From Dehalococcoidia bacterium (GTDB taxonomy: Bacteria > Chloroflexota > Dehalococcoidia > Lucifugimonadales > UBA2985): a stretch of DNA of 39,237 nucleotides. Of the stretch, positions 7,744 to 15,745 are shown piece by piece. The translations under genes and the position numbers were made by a program. The notes below the pieces were generated by a model. The model did not search any database. It saw only the letters and a list, made by a program, of their open reading frames with translations, and was not told the origin of the DNA. Where the stretch lies: assembly GCA_015661155.1 (NCBI GenBank), contig JACVQK010000001.1, forward strand, positions 88,261-127,497, read 5' to 3'. Positions within the stretch are counted from its first letter, which is position 1, and the number at the start of each line of letters is the position of its first letter.

Positions 7744-7834
7744 TAAGTGCCTCCTGATGTGGGGAAAGGTAAGGTTGTGTCCCTGTATCTACTCTGCTAC
7801 AACCGACTCTACCTGTCAAGGCTACAGCTGGTTG

Positions 7835-7862
7835 TTGACATTTTCCCCAGGAGAGCTATATT
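7835..7862 (+). promoter_or_regulatory. Sigma70-type promoter for the sortase-MFS unit
   Basis: Perfect TTGACA at 7835-7840, a 16-bp spacer and TATATT at 7857-7862, reading toward the sortase. An inverted TGTCAA at 7814-7819 could be a minus-strand -35 for PIG-L, but I see no convincing -10 for it. Confidence 0.65.
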
Positions 7863-7942
7863 GTCGGAGATGGCTGTCTGGGCCATTCAAGAGTTTGCAG
7901 GGAATGAAGTAAGAAGAGATCAGCCCCTCCGGGGATGAGCCG

Positions 7943-8833
7943 GTGGTGGCCGGTCTCTGGCAGGTCTGGGCCATGGCAGTAGGCAAAGACTACATTGTAA
8001 TACGGGCTCTCCGCTCCTGGAGGAAGAGGCGTTGGCTGGCCTATTCCGCGATAGCCCTTGGGGTGCTCCTCATCGCCTTTACCCTGGGATACTTTATCTA
8101 CGCAGCGTTCTTGCGCTCCAATCTGGATGACCTGGAGTACACCGTCCCTCCCCAGGACCTGGGAGGTCCAGGGAATCCAACTCCGACCTCCACGGCAGGC
8201 TCAACCCCCTCTCCCGCCAGGGTAACGCTGCTCTCCAGCAGCTTCATCACCCTCTATCCCGGAAAGCTCCTGCCGTCCCTGTACTGGAACGACCCTCGCT
8301 GGACTGACGTGGCCTACGACTCCTACACCTCGCTTTTCGAGGGGTTCACCCCTCTGGAGGGCGGCGAGGCCACCGACTCTCTCTCTGTCCCCGTCAGGCT
8401 CGCCGTTCCTGCCATATTCCTGGACTCTCCCATAAAAACCCTGGAGATCATCAACCTGGGGGACGCCAGGGCCTGGGAGACTCCCAAGAACGTGGTGGGC
8501 CACATACCTGAGACCGCCAGCCCCGGGGAGGTAGGCAACGTCTACCTCTTCGGCCACCTCCAGAGCCCCATAAAGGGAGAGGGGTCCGTGTTCCGCGATC
8601 TGGTGAAGATTCCAGACCTCCTGCGCCAGGGTCAGAAGGTGTACCTCATCGTGTACAACGAAGAGGGCACAGCCTACCTCTACCAGGTGTCGCACACCAG
8701 CGTGGTGTATAAAGACGACTTCGCTCTGGAGTCCTCCTCGGAGGCCACGGTTATCCTGGTGACCTGTGTTCCCGAGTGGGTGTACGATAACCGCCTCCTG
8801 GTGACTGCCAAACTGGTGGGAGTGAAGAGATAG
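7943..8833 (+). CDS. Sortase family transpeptidase, membrane-anchored
   Basis: 296 aa from GTG 7943; ATG at 7973 is an alternative. A cytoplasmic basic stretch (RSWRKRRW) precedes one transmembrane helix (AIALGVLLIAFTLGYFIYAAFL, about residues 37-58), then a Pro/Thr/Ser-rich linker and the sortase barrel. The catalytic triad is visible: His in VYLFGHLQS, Cys in ATVILVTCVPEW, and Arg in DNRLLVTAKL. Sortases cleave a C-terminal sorting signal and attach surface proteins to an acceptor amine or polymerise pili. No LPxTG-like substrate occurs in the window. The following MFS gene starts 26 nt later, probably in one operon. Confidence 0.88.
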   Translation: MVAGLWQVWAMAVGKDYIVIRALRSWRKRRWLAYSAIALGVLLIAFTLGYFIYAAFLRSNLDDLEYTVPPQDLGGPGNPTPTSTAGSTPSPARVTLLSSSFITLYPGKLLPSLYWNDPRWTDVAYDSYTSLFEGFTPLEGGEATDSLSVPVRLAVPAIFLDSPIKTLEIINLGDARAWETPKNVVGHIPETASPGEVGNVYLFGHLQSPIKGEGSVFRDLVKIPDLLRQGQKVYLIVYNEEGTAYLYQVSHTSVVYKDDFALESSSEATVILVTCVPEWVYDNRLLVTAKLVGVKR

Positions 8834-8859
8834 ACTCAAAGCAGGGAGGGAGCCCAAAC

Positions 8860-10098
8860 GTGGCTATAGGGACGGGGCTAAGACAACGGGTCAGGGAGAC
8901 GTTCTCCTCCCTTGCGTTCCCCAACTACCGGCTGCTCTTCTTCGGGCGGCTGGCCTCCAACATGGGCCGTACCATGCGGGTGTTCGCACGCGCCCTGTGG
9001 GTGTTCGAGGCAACCGGTTCACCCTTGAAAATGGGCATTGTCGTCTCCGCCCTCTCCTGGCCCATGCTGTTCATGCCCCTGGTGGGAGGGGTCGTGGCCG
9101 ACCGGATGGATCGGCGGACGCTGCTCCTCTGGACCGAGGGTATCCTAGTGGTGTTGTGGACTGCCACGTCCCTCCTGATCACCATGGGGCTGTTTGAGTG
9201 GTGGTACTTCATCATCACCGCGGTGGCCAGCGGAGTGGTCCAGTCCTTTGGCCGTCCGGGGCATCAGGCCATGATTGCCAACGTGGTAGATAAGGAGCGG
9301 CTGGCCAACGCCGTTGCCCTGGACTCCATCTCCCAGACGTGGCCAAACATCCTTGGGCCGGCGGTGGCAGGAGCGCTGGTGGGGTCTATCGGGACCGGTG
9401 GTCTGTTCTGGCTCACCGCCGCGGGCCAGATTGTCACCTTCATCACCCTGGTCCTCATCCGCTGGACGCCCCAGGAGCAGAAGGCGGCCAGGGAGGGCAT
9501 GGGCCGCAACGCCCTGGAGGCTCTGCGATACCTTCGCGGCGAGAAGGTCGTTATGGCCATGTTTGGCCTGGGGCTGTTCTCAGCCCTCTTCGCAGGCTCC
9601 TTCAGCTTCCTCCTGCCCATCTTTGCCATCGATATCCTGCACGCCGGGAAGGGAGGGCTGGCGGTGCTGATGACCACCTCCGCCCTGGGGGGTGCGGTTG
9701 GCTCCGCGATGGTGCTGTTGGCCAGCAATGCCCGGCGCAACCGGGGTCGCATCCTGATAGGGATGGCGGTGGTGAAGACCGTCATGCTCATCGTTTTCTC
9801 TCAGTCTGGGCTGTTCCCCCTCTCTATGGTGGCCATGTTCGGCCTGGGAGCGGCGCAGATGATGTTCATGACCATCCTGACCATGGCCATGCAGCAACTC
9901 GCTCCGGACCACATGCGGGGCCGCATCATGAGCCTGCGAATCGTCATCATGGGCATCTCTCCCATTGGGGTGCTCATCATGGGCACAGTGGCCGAGGTGC
10001 GGGGGGCGGTGGACACGGTGCTCCTTGGGGGGATCATCTACGGGCTCACCGCCATCATCATCTTCACGGTGGTGCCGACTCTGCGCAGGTTTCAGTAG
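8860..10098 (+). CDS. MFS exporter, EntS/TetV-like
   Basis: 412 aa with about 12 hydrophobic helices, the standard MFS length. The loop 2-3 motif appears as GGVVADRMDRRTLLLWTEG (around residues 73-91), and the central loop RWTPQEQKAAREGMG separates the two six-helix halves. NYRLLFFGRLASNMG at the N-terminus and the QFGRP..QAMIANVV-type region resemble the MFS_3 group, which includes enterobactin and macrolide exporters. The GTG start has GGGAGGG 9 nt upstream. The substrate is not predictable. The TAG stop is immediately followed by the degraded A-type terminal repeat of copy A5. Confidence 0.87.
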   Translation: MAIGTGLRQRVRETFSSLAFPNYRLLFFGRLASNMGRTMRVFARALWVFEATGSPLKMGIVVSALSWPMLFMPLVGGVVADRMDRRTLLLWTEGILVVLWTATSLLITMGLFEWWYFIITAVASGVVQSFGRPGHQAMIANVVDKERLANAVALDSISQTWPNILGPAVAGALVGSIGTGGLFWLTAAGQIVTFITLVLIRWTPQEQKAAREGMGRNALEALRYLRGEKVVMAMFGLGLFSALFAGSFSFLLPIFAIDILHAGKGGLAVLMTTSALGGAVGSAMVLLASNARRNRGRILIGMAVVKTVMLIVFSQSGLFPLSMVAMFGLGAAQMMFMTILTMAMQQLAPDHMRGRIMSLRIVIMGISPIGVLIMGTVAEVRGAVDTVLLGGIIYGLTAIIIFTVVPTLRRFQ

Positions 10099-10164
10099 CC
10101 CGGCAGGGCGTTGAAAAAGGGGGAGTGCAGAGGGGAGGGCTCCCATCCAGTGGATGGGAATCCC
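10096..10164 (-). repeat. Family A repeat fragment, copy A5, fused to B2
   Basis: Reads TAGCCCGGCAGGGCGTTGAAAAAGG in two overlapping parts, then GGGAGTGCAGAGGGG. This is the A terminal repeat with small insertions. The usual GGGGCGAAGCCCC hairpin is replaced by a different stem (CCCATCCAGTGGATGGG), after which the sequence switches to family B. The first three bases are the MFS stop codon. Confidence 0.7.
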
Positions 10165-10268
10165 TTTGCCGTGGGTCTGGGCTTGGCCCAGACCCACACC
10201 TCACGAACCGTAGAACACGGTCAGACCAGGGCAGCGGCAGTTGAGTGTGGGTGCAGGGCTCGCCCTGC
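10165..10268 (-). repeat. Family B repeat, copy B2
   Basis: Reads GTGGGTCTGGGCTTGGCCCAGACCC, in overlapping parts, then CACACCTCACGAACCGTAGA, the spacer GTCAGACCAGGGCAGCGGCAG, GTGTGGGTGCAGG and GCTCGCCCTGC. The inner hairpin CTGGGCTTGGCCCAG is intact. The palindrome end at 10268 directly abuts the TAG stop (10271-10269) of the minus-strand aldolase/dehydrogenase gene. Confidence 0.85.
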
Positions 10269-12329
10269 CTAACGCAGTATCGCCGCGATGTTGCCGCCGT
10301 CCACGGTGGTCACGTTGGCGGTGGTCTTGACCTCCAGCGCCTGGTGTACGAAGGCCTGTGCCACGTCCCTGGGCGTGACCTCCTTGCCCAGCAGGTTGCC
10401 CTCCATGTACTGCCTTTCGCTCACACCCCTTGCGTTGGCTCTTGCGGAGATCATCTCCGGCGTGAGGAGTCCACCGCGCACCCTGTCGGCGTTCACCGCG
10501 TTGGCGCGAATTCCGTCGGCGCCGTGCTCCAGGGCATACTGGCGAACCAGGAGCAGCGTCGCGGCCTTGGGCAGGCCGTAAGGCCCGAACCCCGGGCCCG
10601 GGTTGATGGCCTGCTTGGAGACGTTGAAGAGCAACGTCCCTCCGTTGCCCTGGGCCCGCATGACCCTGACGGCGTTCTGGGCAACGCTCTGGTGGGCAAA
10701 GAAGTTCAGCTCGAAGCTCTTGCGAAGGACATGGGTGGGCACGTCGGCGATCTCGCCTTGCCAGGCGGCGCCCGCGTTGGACACCACCACGTCAACTCCC
10801 CCAAAACGGTGGCATACGGCATCGAAAGCCCCTCGCACAGAGCTTTCCTCTGTGACGTCGCATCGGAGGGCCAGGGCTGCTCCTCCGATGCGACGGCACA
10901 CCTCTCTGGCCCTATCCACGTCGATGTCCAGCACGGCAACCTCTGCGCCCTCCCGGGCGAAGGCCTCCGCGGTGGCAGCGCCGATGGCTCCGCCCCCTCC
11001 CGTGACCAGGGCCACGCAGCCGGCGAAAGGCTTGCCCAGGGATTTGCCCAGCTTCGCCTGCTCCAGAGACCAGTACTCCATGTCGAAGAGGTCGGCCTCG
11101 CTGGCGGACTCGAAGGTGCCGATGGCCTCGGCATCGGTCACAGTCTCCATGGTGCTCTCTGCGATGTCCGCGACTATTGTAGCGTCTCTGGCGTTCCTGC
11201 CGGCCCCGAACAGACCCAGGCCTGGGATCAGGACCACCCGGGGCAAGGGGTCCAGCTCCATCTTGGGCTGCGGCTGGCGGGAGTTGTGACGTTGGAAGTA
11301 GGCGTGGTACCTCTTTTCGAACTCCTCAACCGCCTCCCTCACGGCCTTCTTGAGCTCGACAATGCTGCCGTCCGTGGGCGTGGGGAGAATCAGCGGCCAG
11401 CTCTTGGTCCTGATGGTGTGGTCGGGAGTGGCGACGCCAGCCTGGGAGTAGCGCCGTAGCTCCTCCCCGTTGACGTAGCTGAGTATCCCTGGGCTGGTTC
11501 GGAATTCGAGGATGAAGCGCCCATTGCCGTCGAATGCGGCCTCGTCGCGCAGGGTGAATGCGCCGCGAATCACGGGCGCGACCTCGGCCGCGGGCAGCAC
11601 CACCCTGGGAAGGGACGCCCCAGGGAAGACACTCCTGCGGCCGGCCTTCAGGCGCTCTTCAACCAGGGTGACCATCTCGATCATCCTCTCGTATGCCTGG
11701 TGGGCGGAGTCGCCGAAGGTGAATACGCCGTGTTTCAGCAGTATCAGGGCCTCGACCTGGGGGGCTTCCTCGAACACAGCCGCCGCCTTCTTGGCCAGGT
11801 CGAAGCCGGCCTTGACGTACGGTACGATGCCGGCGCGACGCCGGAACACCTCGCGGCAGAGCTCCTCCCCGTTGGGCTGGTTCGTGAGGCTCAAAATGGC
11901 GGTGGAGTGGGTGTGATCGACGAACTTGTGGGGCAGGAGGGCGTGGAGTAACGTCTCGATGGAGGGTGTGGGGGCCGAGCTGTCCATGAGGTTGGAACGC
12001 TCGAAGTTGACCAGCTCTTCGTCGCTGAGCCGGTCAAGGCGACGCAGCCTGAGCAGCGGCTGGAGCTTCACCGCCGGCAGACCCTCAGGTTCCATGTAAG
12101 CCATATCCCAGCCGCTACCCTTGACGCAGAGGACGTCGTGCTCCTCGCCCAGGATGTCGGTGGCGCTGGTCTTGACCGATGTGTTGCCGCCTCCGTGCAG
12201 GACGAGCCTGGGGTCCTGACCCAGTAGGCGGGTGGTATAGACCCTCAGGGCGATGTCCTCGGGGACGCCCCTCTCGGCCAGTCTGTCGACCACCTCTCTA
12301 GCTTTCGAGTCGGACCAGGAGCTTTTCAT
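10269..12329 (-). CDS. rhaEW: Bifunctional rhamnulose-1-phosphate aldolase / short-chain dehydrogenase
   Basis: 686 aa, matching the known fused RhaEW type, in which a class II aldolase N-domain and an SDR C-domain act in succession: rhamnulose-1-phosphate is split to lactaldehyde and DHAP, and the lactaldehyde is oxidised or reduced. Aldolase zinc ligands appear in FVDHTHSTAILSL (about 135-147) and LILLKHGVFTFG (about 197-208), with LHGGGNTSVK near 43. The SDR half shows ALVTGGGGAIGAATAEAF (about 432-449), VVSNAGAAW, NVSK and the catalytic FGPYGLPKAA. No other sugar genes are nearby, so the true substrate may be another deoxysugar phosphate. The start ATG 12329 has a weak ribosome site. Confidence 0.88.
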   Translation of the reverse strand: MKSSWSDSKAREVVDRLAERGVPEDIALRVYTTRLLGQDPRLVLHGGGNTSVKTSATDILGEEHDVLCVKGSGWDMAYMEPEGLPAVKLQPLLRLRRLDRLSDEELVNFERSNLMDSSAPTPSIETLLHALLPHKFVDHTHSTAILSLTNQPNGEELCREVFRRRAGIVPYVKAGFDLAKKAAAVFEEAPQVEALILLKHGVFTFGDSAHQAYERMIEMVTLVEERLKAGRRSVFPGASLPRVVLPAAEVAPVIRGAFTLRDEAAFDGNGRFILEFRTSPGILSYVNGEELRRYSQAGVATPDHTIRTKSWPLILPTPTDGSIVELKKAVREAVEEFEKRYHAYFQRHNSRQPQPKMELDPLPRVVLIPGLGLFGAGRNARDATIVADIAESTMETVTDAEAIGTFESASEADLFDMEYWSLEQAKLGKSLGKPFAGCVALVTGGGGAIGAATAEAFAREGAEVAVLDIDVDRAREVCRRIGGAALALRCDVTEESSVRGAFDAVCHRFGGVDVVVSNAGAAWQGEIADVPTHVLRKSFELNFFAHQSVAQNAVRVMRAQGNGGTLLFNVSKQAINPGPGFGPYGLPKAATLLLVRQYALEHGADGIRANAVNADRVRGGLLTPEMISARANARGVSERQYMEGNLLGKEVTPRDVAQAFVHQALEVKTTANVTTVDGGNIAAILR

Positions 12330-12356
12330 CTTTGCGCTCTGGGTAGGGACGGGATA

Positions 12357-12989
12357 CTAGGGGCTGAAGCGGAAGGGCGGGTACTTGTCTGTGGCCAAAA
12401 GGAAGGCGTAGGCCGTAACTCGGTTAGACCAGCGTATCACGCCCACCACAAAGTCGAACAGGGACCGGGGATAGCGAGTGGTAAAGAGTATGGCGAACCA
12501 CGCTCCTATTACTACCGCTACCAGAGCCAGGAACAGAGCTACCAACACCATGTAGTGGGGGATGGCCAGAAGCCACTTCAGTAGAGGGAGCCACCGGTCT
12601 ATGTCCTTCTTCGCATCGGGATAGGGAACCTCTAGGTGGACAGCCTGCTCTTCGTCCGTAGACGGGTATTCGTCTCTCAGCAGGCAGAGGTAGACACCTA
12701 CGCGATTCCCAAACCTCAGGAGGGCAAGGTTCCAATCAAACCACCACCTGGGATACTTCTGGCGAAAGAGGATCATCAAGACAGGGGCAAATAAGACAAT
12801 CCCGCCTACGAATCCTGCTGTAGACTGTGCATCCTTCCTATCATCAAGAGAGCCTGCACTTACCAGCACCAGGACAATGACGATGGGAATGGCCGCTATT
12901 ACCCGAAAGAACGAGGAAAGCCGGTCAAGGGGCCTGTCAGGATAGTCCACCGAGAACTGTAGCGGGTACGGGTCTTGCTGCTGGGCCAT
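12357..12989 (-). CDS. DUF4389 domain membrane protein
   Basis: 210 aa. Pattern of DUF4389 proteins: YPLQFSVDYPDRPLDRLSSFFR, a helix IPIVIVLVLVSAGS, then GGIVLFAPVLMILF, RQKYPRWWFDWNLALLRFGNRVGVYLCLL, a long polar loop, a paired helix YMVLVALFLALVAVVIGAWFAILFTTRYPR, and FVVGVIRWSNRVTAYAFLL.TDKYPPF. The tandem repeat of the 'R(K/R)YPR..FD...G..R..NRV..Y..LL.D.YP' unit is plain. Function is unknown. ATG at 12989 has GGAGCG just upstream. It lies 27 nt upstream of rhaEW on the same strand, so the two may share a transcript. Confidence 0.85.
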   Translation of the reverse strand: MAQQQDPYPLQFSVDYPDRPLDRLSSFFRVIAAIPIVIVLVLVSAGSLDDRKDAQSTAGFVGGIVLFAPVLMILFRQKYPRWWFDWNLALLRFGNRVGVYLCLLRDEYPSTDEEQAVHLEVPYPDAKKDIDRWLPLLKWLLAIPHYMVLVALFLALVAVVIGAWFAILFTTRYPRSLFDFVVGVIRWSNRVTAYAFLLATDKYPPFRFSP

Positions 12990-13042
12990 CTACGCTCCTT
13001 GTCCGAGCTACTTGACTATCTTGTCAGCAAGGTCTGCTTATT

Positions 13043-13114
13043 ACACCTCACGAACCGTAGAACATGGTTAGACCAGTGCAGCAACAACTGAATGTGGGTG
13101 CAGGGCTCGCCCTG
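13043..13114 (-). repeat. Family B repeat, copy B3 (lacks the CTGGGC outer hairpin)
   Basis: CACCTCACGAACCGTAGAAC, then GGTTAGACCAGTGCAGCAAC, GTGGGTGCAGGGCTCGCCCT and GC. It abuts the TAG stop (13117-13115) of the minus-strand hypothetical gene. The DUF4389 gene lies on its other side. Confidence 0.82.
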
Positions 13115-13552
13115 CTAGCGGCGTCTGGCCCATATGGTATGGTAGTTCTCCCCCTGGATCACGGCGGAGAGCTCTTCCCTCTCCAGGCGATACACCTCCT
13201 TCAGGACATCGTTACACGCCCGTACCGCCTCTTTGTGTCCTGAGTAGACAAACCGCTCGAGCACCTTGCGCCAGACCCCCAGGTACACCAGGCTTCGCGC
13301 GTACTTGGGCCAGGGCACAACGGTAACGTTTTGAGGCCTGGGTAGATGGGGCCGCAGTCGCCTCAGGGTGCGGAACCTCTCCTCGGGGGAGTTGACCATG
13401 GGCACCAGCTTCACCATGGGAGGGTCCTCTGCCGTGAAGCGGGTGTCAATGAGGATGCTCTTCCGCAGCACAGGGAAGTATATGGATATCACCTCTGCGG
13501 TGTCGATGTTTCTACGCAACTCCCCCATGTCTATGCGAAAATCGCCATCCAT
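13115..13552 (-). CDS. Conserved-looking hypothetical protein, soluble
   Basis: 145 aa from ATG 13552, chosen because GAGGAAGG lies 6 nt upstream; the longer open frame to 13762 would run into etfA. It has no signal peptide or membrane segment. The composition is mixed alpha/beta, with a start DFRIDMGELRRNIDTAEVISIYFPVLRKSILIDTR split by charged turns. It is arginine-rich, ending in IWARRR. I do not recognise the family. It lies about 150 nt downstream of etfA on the same strand, so it may be the last gene of the etfBA unit. The stop codon is the TAG at the edge of repeat B3. Confidence 0.72.
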   Translation of the reverse strand: MDGDFRIDMGELRRNIDTAEVISIYFPVLRKSILIDTRFTAEDPPMVKLVPMVNSPEERFRTLRRLRPHLPRPQNVTVVPWPKYARSLVYLGVWRKVLERFVYSGHKEAVRACNDVLKEVYRLEREELSAVIQGENYHTIWARRR

Positions 13553-13704
13553 ACCCCATCCTTCCTCGCAGGGAACCGCCTGAGTACGGGGGGACTCACG
13601 AATCTGACAGCAAGCCCCCCTCTTCTCAGGGTTTGCGTGAGAGAGCCTTGGGAAAGACCAGCCTCCTTCTACCGGAGTCCGGAGGCCTTGCCCATCCCCC
13701 CGAG

Positions 13705-14706
13705 TTATCCCGCCAGGAGCTCCTTTACCTTCCGGTGAAAGGCGGGGAGAACGTCCTCCCACTTACCCACCACCCCGTACTGGGACAGCTTGAAGACGGG
13801 TGACTCGGCGTCCTTGTTTATGCACACGATGTGCTTGGAGAAGGACACTCCCCCCATGTGCTGGCTTGCCCCCGAAATGCCCACGGCTATGTACAGCTCC
13901 GGGGCTATGGACTTGGCGGTGATGCCAAGCTGAGTGGCCATTTCACAGTACCCCTCGTCGCATGCTCCCCGGGTTGACCCCACAGCCCCCTTCAGGTCTG
14001 CCGCCAGCGCCTCCAGGCTCTTCCAGTTCGCGATGCTCCCCAGTCCCCTTCCTCCACCCACCACAATGCGGGCGTCTTCCAGCCTTATCCCTTTCACCTC
14101 CACGGTGACCCGGTTCACCACCTGGGTCTTGGCAAGGGCAGCATTCAGCTGCACGGCAATGGGGACAACCGCTCCACGGCGGGAGGAATCAGGCTCCAGG
14201 GGCTCCTGGGACTTGGTCTTTACCGAGGCCATCGCGGGCCGGACTGTCCCACAGTCCACCTCGGCCATGGCCTTCGCCCCGTAGGCCGCGCGCGTTGCCA
14301 ACATGCCCCTGGTCTGGGGATCGATGTTGAGCGCCACACAGTCCGTGGCCAGGCCCGTCTTCAGTCTGCAAGCCAGTTTGGGGGCCAGGTCCCGGCCCAT
14401 GTACGTTGCCCCCATGAGCAGTATGCCAGGGGTCAGCTCCGCGCACACCCTCTCCATGGCAGCGGCATAGGACTCGGGCTGGTACGACGCCAGAAGGGAG
14501 TTATCAACGACGTATACCTTGTCTGCTCCCTGGGCAAAGGCCCCTGCCGCCGTAGCGCCAATCCCACTGCCCAGGAACACCGCCAAAAGCTCCTCTCCCC
14601 GGGCATTGGCCAGCTTGCGGCCCACCCCCAGCAGCTCGCCCGTGATGCCTGCAAGCTCTCTTCCAGCTACCTCCCCTACTATCAGCACCCCTGCTCCATT
14701 GGCCAT
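13705..14706 (-). CDS. etfA: Electron transfer flavoprotein alpha subunit (EtfA/FixB)
   Basis: 333 aa, the usual length. It forms the FAD-binding half of the ETF heterodimer, which takes electrons from acyl-CoA or other dehydrogenases and passes them to the quinone pool. The C-terminal FAD domain shows VVGGGRGLGS, then LAADLKGAVGSTRGACDEG (usual form V..SR...D.GW), TAKSIAPELYIAVGISGASQHMGG, and VCINKDAESPVFKLSQYGVVGKWEDVLP. All are signature positions. ATG 14706 has AGGAGGT 7 nt upstream. It follows etfB by about 80 nt, a gap that contains a minimal terminal-repeat pair. Confidence 0.94.
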   Translation of the reverse strand: MANGAGVLIVGEVAGRELAGITGELLGVGRKLANARGEELLAVFLGSGIGATAAGAFAQGADKVYVVDNSLLASYQPESYAAAMERVCAELTPGILLMGATYMGRDLAPKLACRLKTGLATDCVALNIDPQTRGMLATRAAYGAKAMAEVDCGTVRPAMASVKTKSQEPLEPDSSRRGAVVPIAVQLNAALAKTQVVNRVTVEVKGIRLEDARIVVGGGRGLGSIANWKSLEALAADLKGAVGSTRGACDEGYCEMATQLGITAKSIAPELYIAVGISGASQHMGGVSFSKHIVCINKDAESPVFKLSQYGVVGKWEDVLPAFHRKVKELLAG

Positions 14707-14750
14707 GTCTGTTACCTCCTGTTTCCGATAGGCTACTCGAGTACCAGCCC

Positions 14751-14790
14751 TAGCGTGTCGCTGAAAAACCCGTCCTTCAGCAGCCTGCTA
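14751..14790. repeat. Minimal family A element: two terminal repeats without the core (A6)
   Basis: TAGCGTGTCGCTGAAAAACC faces GTCCTTCAGCAGCCTGCTA within 40 bp. These correspond to the left and right terminal inverted repeats of family A, with the 100+ bp hairpin core missing. The outer TAG on the minus strand (14790-14788) is the etfB stop codon. Confidence 0.65.
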
Positions 14791-15588
14791 GATTATCTTC
14801 AGCTCCCGTAGCTTGAGGGCCAGGTTCTCCCCCGCCTCAGCGGGGGTCTCCCCCTTCAGAACCTCGCATTGCCCGGCCTTCTCTTCCACGTACAGCCGCC
14901 GCACCTTGGTCAAGGCTCCTTTGGCCCCCACCGTGGAGGGGTCTAGCCCCAGGTCCTTGGCACTCCATATCGTGGGCTGTTTCCGCCCCGCGGCCATGAT
15001 ATCCCTCAGCTTGGGATATCGAGCCCTGCCCACCTCGTTGCCCGCGGTGACCAGGGCAGGCATCGGTGCCTCAACGGTCTCGACGGTATCCCCCACGGTG
15101 CGCTCTGCCCGTATCTTGCCGCTCACCGCCTCCAGCTTTCCCACAATGGTGATGCAGGGGATGCCCAGGGACTCCGCGACGTAGGATCCCACCTGTCCGT
15201 TGTCCCAGTCCCCCGCCTGTCTCCCGCACAGGATAAGGTCGTAGCTGCCTATCTTCTTGACAGCAGCGGCCAGGACCCGAGCGGTGGTGAAGGCATCTCC
15301 CCCCTCAAAGGCCGGGTCCTGGAGGAGGATCAGACTATCCGCTCCCATGGCCAGGGGCTTCTTGATCACGTTCATCACCGGGTCGTTGCACAAGCTTACC
15401 GCCGTCACCTCTCCCCCCAAGGCATCCTTCAGGCGAAGGGCCGCCTCCACCGCCAGCTCGTCCAGGAGGCTCACCGCGGGCGAAGAGCCCTGAGGTGGAG
15501 CCACCGTGTTGGTCCGGGTGTCAACTCTGAACTGAGTTGGCGGGATGTCGGGGTCCGGGATCTGTTTGATGAAGACCAGGCATTTCAT
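14788..15588 (-). CDS. etfB: Electron transfer flavoprotein beta subunit (EtfB/FixA)
   Basis: 266 aa from ATG 15588, which has AGGGGG about 6 nt upstream; a GTG two codons earlier is also possible. EtfB is the partner of EtfA and binds AMP, or a bifurcating FAD in some groups. N-terminal KCLVFIKQIPDP, DELAVEAALRLKD, AVSLCNDPVMNVIKKPLAMGADSLILL, and the EtfB hallmark DLILCGRQAGDWDNGQVGSYVAESLGIP are present. MPALVTAGNEVGRARYPKLRDIMAA matches the usual 'P.lvt...e...pRyp.l..i..A' region. The last base of the TAG stop borders element A6. Confidence 0.94.
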   Translation of the reverse strand: MKCLVFIKQIPDPDIPPTQFRVDTRTNTVAPPQGSSPAVSLLDELAVEAALRLKDALGGEVTAVSLCNDPVMNVIKKPLAMGADSLILLQDPAFEGGDAFTTARVLAAAVKKIGSYDLILCGRQAGDWDNGQVGSYVAESLGIPCITIVGKLEAVSGKIRAERTVGDTVETVEAPMPALVTAGNEVGRARYPKLRDIMAAGRKQPTIWSAKDLGLDPSTVGAKGALTKVRRLYVEEKAGQCEVLKGETPAEAGENLALKLRELKII

Positions 15589-15660
15589 GCGCACCCCCTA
15601 AATAGCTCGGCTTCCTGTCCAGAAATCGTGACAAATTTACCACGCTCTTCCCATGGTGTC

Positions 15661-15740
15661 AAGGCAGGGCAAGCCCTGCAGGGAAAGGACGGCAGAGGGG
15701 CGCAGCCCCTCTGCACACCCCTTTTCTAGCACCCTGCTAA
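15661..15740 (+). repeat. Hybrid B/A repeat, copy A7
   Basis: Starts with the B palindrome (GCAGGGCAAGCCCTGC at 15662-15677), switches after AGGGAAAGGACG to the A hairpin GAGGGGCGCAGCCCCTC, and ends with the A right terminus TTTTCTAGCACCCTGCTA. It lies between gltX (downstream end) and the start of etfB, and is a clear mosaic of both families. Confidence 0.78.
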
Positions 15741-15745
15741 ATAGC

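Noticed and set aside
10245-11459. Long plus-strand open frame of 404 codons
   Set aside because: It is antisense to the well-supported rhaEW gene and its translation is His/Val/Gly-rich without family features.
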